Below, in pieces: positions 62,215-64,000 of a stretch of DNA of 64,000 nucleotides. Source of the DNA: Tepidicaulis sp002389665. Lineage in GTDB: Bacteria; Pseudomonadota; Alphaproteobacteria; Parvibaculales; Parvibaculaceae. Under the pieces are notes generated by a model, which worked only from the letters and a program-made list of their open reading frames with translations, made no database searches and was not told where the DNA came from. A program made the position numbers and the translations under genes. The first letter of the stretch is position 1. Each line of letters opens with the position of its first letter. The DNA lies in contig NZ_OZ244942.1 of NCBI RefSeq assembly GCF_965222285.1, positions 1,488,001 to 1,552,000 of the forward strand. The letters are read 5' to 3'.

Positions 62215-62230
62215 ACCGGCAGTTGCCGGT
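62215..62230. promoter_or_regulatory. Inverted repeat in the ectD leader (first)
   Basis: ACCGGCAGTTGCCGGT is a perfect 7-bp inverted repeat with a two-base centre, downstream of the proposed ectD promoter. It could be an operator or an RNA hairpin. Confidence 0.45.
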
Positions 62231-62268
62231 ACCAAAGACACTGCCACCGAGAACGAGTGACCAAGGAA

Positions 62269-62285
62269 CACCGGATGATCCGGTG
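62269..62285. promoter_or_regulatory. Inverted repeat in the ectD leader (second)
   Basis: CACCGGATGATCCGGTG is a perfect 8-bp inverted repeat around one base, 39 bases past the first and sharing the ACCGG half-site with it. The paired spacing (54 bases start to start) suggests two binding sites for one regulator. Confidence 0.5.
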
Positions 62286-62382
62286 CGTTCTCACGGCAGG
62301 GTTGGGTGTCATCAGATGCGCGGCCCGGTTCTTCCTTCATGCGTGATGCCGAGGCCCGCCATAATCCGATGGAGGAGTTATC

Positions 62383-63393
62383 TTGACGTATTTCAAAGAT
62401 CTATATCCAACCAGAACGAAGGAACGGATCGAACCTTTCGCGCGGCCGGACCCGGTTGTGTACGGGCATCCGGCATTTTATGGGAAGGGGCCACTGCGGC
62501 CGGATGAAGTGCATTCGTTCAAGGAAAACGGCTTTCTCTTTCTCGAAAGCTTTCTGACCGAGAGCGAGGTGAACGGTTTTCTCAAAGACCTCGATGGCTA
62601 TACGAAAGACCCGGCCATCAAGCAGAGAGAAGAAACCGTCACGGAGAAATACACCGGCGAAATCCGGTCCATCTTCGCCATTCACAAGTTGTCGGAACGT
62701 TTCGACCGGCTGAGCCGAGATCCTCGTTTGCTGGATATCGCGCACCAGTTGCTCGGTTCCGACGTTTATATCCATCAATCGCGGATCAACGATAAACCGG
62801 CTTTCCGCGGCAGCGGGTTCAACTGGCATTCGGATTTCGAAACCTGGCACGCGGAAGACGGCATGCCGCGCCCGCGCTGCGTCAGTTTTTCGATCACGCT
62901 GACGGAGAATAATGTTTTCAACGGGCCTTTGATGCTGATCCCCGGTTCGCACAAAACCTTCGTTCCGTGCACCGGCATCACGCCGCCGAAGAACTGGGAA
63001 GAATCGCTGAAGTCTCAGACCTTGGGCGTGCCGGCGGAACGGGACTTACGGGCACTCACGCAGAAGGGAGGCATTGTAGCACCGCGCGGACCGGCGGGCT
63101 CGCTGGTGATTTTCGAAAGCAATACGCTTCACGCCTCGGCGAACAATCTCTCGCCTTATCCGCGCCGCAACCTCTTCTTCGTTTGCAACAGCGTGGAAAA
63201 TAAGCCCGTCGCACCGTTCTGCGGAAACGCACCGCGGCCCGAATATCTGGCCACACGCAAAAACATCGAACCGCTGCGCCCCGTCATCGAAACGCCCGGC
63301 GTCGCGGCTCATCAGAGGCAGGCCTATCAGCAGCGCCAAGGGCAGGGGCACTTCATGAAAGAGCCCGCCGCCGCCCAAATGTCGCGGCAATAG
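62383..63393 (+). CDS. ectD: Ectoine hydroxylase
   Basis: Iron and 2-oxoglutarate-dependent dioxygenase that converts ectoine to 5-hydroxyectoine, an osmolyte. The EctD hallmark FNWHSDFETWHAEDGMPRPR is present; iron ligands fit His149, Asp151 and His250, with Arg261/262 near the 2-oxoglutarate site. The 336-residue protein has a Gln-rich tail past the usual end near 300. TTG start after ATGGAGGAG. No ectABC genes are in the window, so ectoine must be made elsewhere or taken up. Confidence 0.93.
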   Translation: MTYFKDLYPTRTKERIEPFARPDPVVYGHPAFYGKGPLRPDEVHSFKENGFLFLESFLTESEVNGFLKDLDGYTKDPAIKQREETVTEKYTGEIRSIFAIHKLSERFDRLSRDPRLLDIAHQLLGSDVYIHQSRINDKPAFRGSGFNWHSDFETWHAEDGMPRPRCVSFSITLTENNVFNGPLMLIPGSHKTFVPCTGITPPKNWEESLKSQTLGVPAERDLRALTQKGGIVAPRGPAGSLVIFESNTLHASANNLSPYPRRNLFFVCNSVENKPVAPFCGNAPRPEYLATRKNIEPLRPVIETPGVAAHQRQAYQQRQGQGHFMKEPAAAQMSRQ

Positions 63394-63500
63394 GGCCTTT
63401 GAAACAGGGCCCGGCGCCCAGCCGGGTCCACCCGCCTTACTTTCCTGTTGCCCGCTAAAACGGAAACCTTATGATGGGGTGAGGGCTTCAGGGGATTATT

Positions 63501-64000
63501 ATGAAATCACTCAAATCCGTTTTGACCGTGCTTGTCTGCGCGGTATTTTTGGCCGCTTGCGCGCAGCGCCAGAGCCAGAATGTTTATAATCACAGCGAAG
63601 TCGGCAAAAGCAGCGCAGTGTCCTTCGGCACTGTCGTGGCAAGCCGGGTGGTCGATGTGACAGGCGAAAATTCCGGTGCCGGGGCGCTTGTCGGTGCGGC
63701 AGCCGGGGCCGGGGCCGGTTCCTATATCGGCAGCGGCTCGGGTGAAGCTTGGGCTGTAGGGGCGGGGCTGCTTGTCGGCGCCGTGGCCGGCGCCATGGCA
63801 GAGCAGGCAATGAACGACCGCCAGGGCATCGAATATGTCGTCACGCTTGAAAGTGGTGTGACGCTAACCATCGTCCAGGAGATCGGCGAGGGTGAAAGCC
63901 AGCTGCCGCCGGGCGCCCGCGTTATGGTGCAAAATTCCGGCGGGTATCAGCGGGTGTTGCCCGCCGACCATTTGCCGACCCAGATCAACCGCCCGCAAGG
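63501..64000 (+). CDS. Glycine-zipper outer-membrane lipoprotein (partial)
   Basis: The reading begins at ATG 63501 and runs off the window (166 codons seen). A lipoprotein signal peptide ends in LAAC (Cys20 as lipidated residue). Residues about 57-110 form a glycine zipper (GAGALVGAAAGAGAGSYIGSGSG, then GAGLLVGAVAGAMAEQ), and the rest is a soluble domain (EYVVTLESGVTLTIVQE) as in SlyB/PcpP-type proteins. GGGG lies seven bases before the start. Its 3' end is unknown. Confidence 0.8.
   Translation, partial: MKSLKSVLTVLVCAVFLAACAQRQSQNVYNHSEVGKSSAVSFGTVVASRVVDVTGENSGAGALVGAAAGAGAGSYIGSGSGEAWAVGAGLLVGAVAGAMAEQAMNDRQGIEYVVTLESGVTLTIVQEIGEGESQLPPGARVMVQNSGGYQRVLPADHLPTQINRPQ

Noticed and set aside
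63511..63810. 99-codon minus-strand frame
   Set aside because: Antisense to the glycine-zipper lipoprotein, which has a lipobox and a normal start.

Overview
The window is a gene-dense, GC-rich stretch of an alphaproteobacterial chromosome. I see no tRNA, rRNA, insertion sequence, prophage or CRISPR array. The assignment rests on gene order: tpiA-secG-pyrG-kdsA, then eno, an FtsB/DivIC gene and the pdhA-pdhB-pdhC-lpdA-lipA-RatA/COQ10 run, then ispDF divergent from dusB-ntrB-ntrC-ntrY-ntrX-trkA-trkH-dat-hfq-hflX. A tight cluster of GANTC (CcrM methylation) sites and a Zur-type operator also fit. A stand-alone ectoine hydroxylase hints at a salt-exposed habitat. The genus cannot be fixed; a Hyphomicrobiales/Parvibaculales-type organism is a guess.

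Region by region. 0.2-4.2 kb: central metabolism (TpiA, SecG, CTP synthase, KDO-8-P synthase). 4.2-6.5 kb: a ZIP metal transporter behind a near-perfect Zur box, and an orphan histidine kinase. 6.7-9.9 kb: the preQ0/preQ1 pathway (queC-queE-queD-queF), all on the minus strand, with a PhyH-type 2-oxoglutarate dioxygenase at its 3' end. 10.0-12.8 kb: a DUF1302 outer-membrane protein divergent from a PadR regulator. 12.9-25.6 kb: enolase, a flavoprotein, a VOC protein, FtsB-like protein, the pyruvate dehydrogenase complex, TerC and a sulfatase inserted before lipA, then RatA/COQ10. 25.6-27.8 kb (minus): CinA, PgpA, IspDF. 27.9-41.1 kb: dusB, two nitrogen two-component systems, potassium uptake, D-amino acid transaminase, Hfq and HflX.

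41.1-45.7 kb (minus): a pstSCAB phosphate transporter ending in a small ArsR-type regulator, lying between hflX and mazG, which are normally neighbours. 45.7-49.6 kb: a GPH-type transporter, an MBL hydrolase and a DEAD-box helicase with a 317-base leader. 49.6-51.4 kb: a soluble double-PAS chemotaxis receptor and a small membrane protein. 51.6-59.7 kb: a fatty-acid block (FadL, FadE, acetyl-CoA hydrolase/transferase) followed by an unusual epimerase-SPW-VKOR fusion. 59.8-62.1 kb: two CBS-pair proteins divergent from a bacterial eRF1-like (baeRF) protein with a plausible sigma-54 promoter. 62.4-63.4 kb: ectD. A glycine-zipper lipoprotein runs off the right edge.

The most interesting signals are six GANTC sites within 59 bp directly in front of the FtsB-like gene; the epimerase-VKOR fusion that keeps the CxxC motif but lacks VKOR loop cysteines; the baeRF/CBS stress island; the pst-ArsR insertion; and the Zur-controlled ZIP transporter with altered metal-site motifs.
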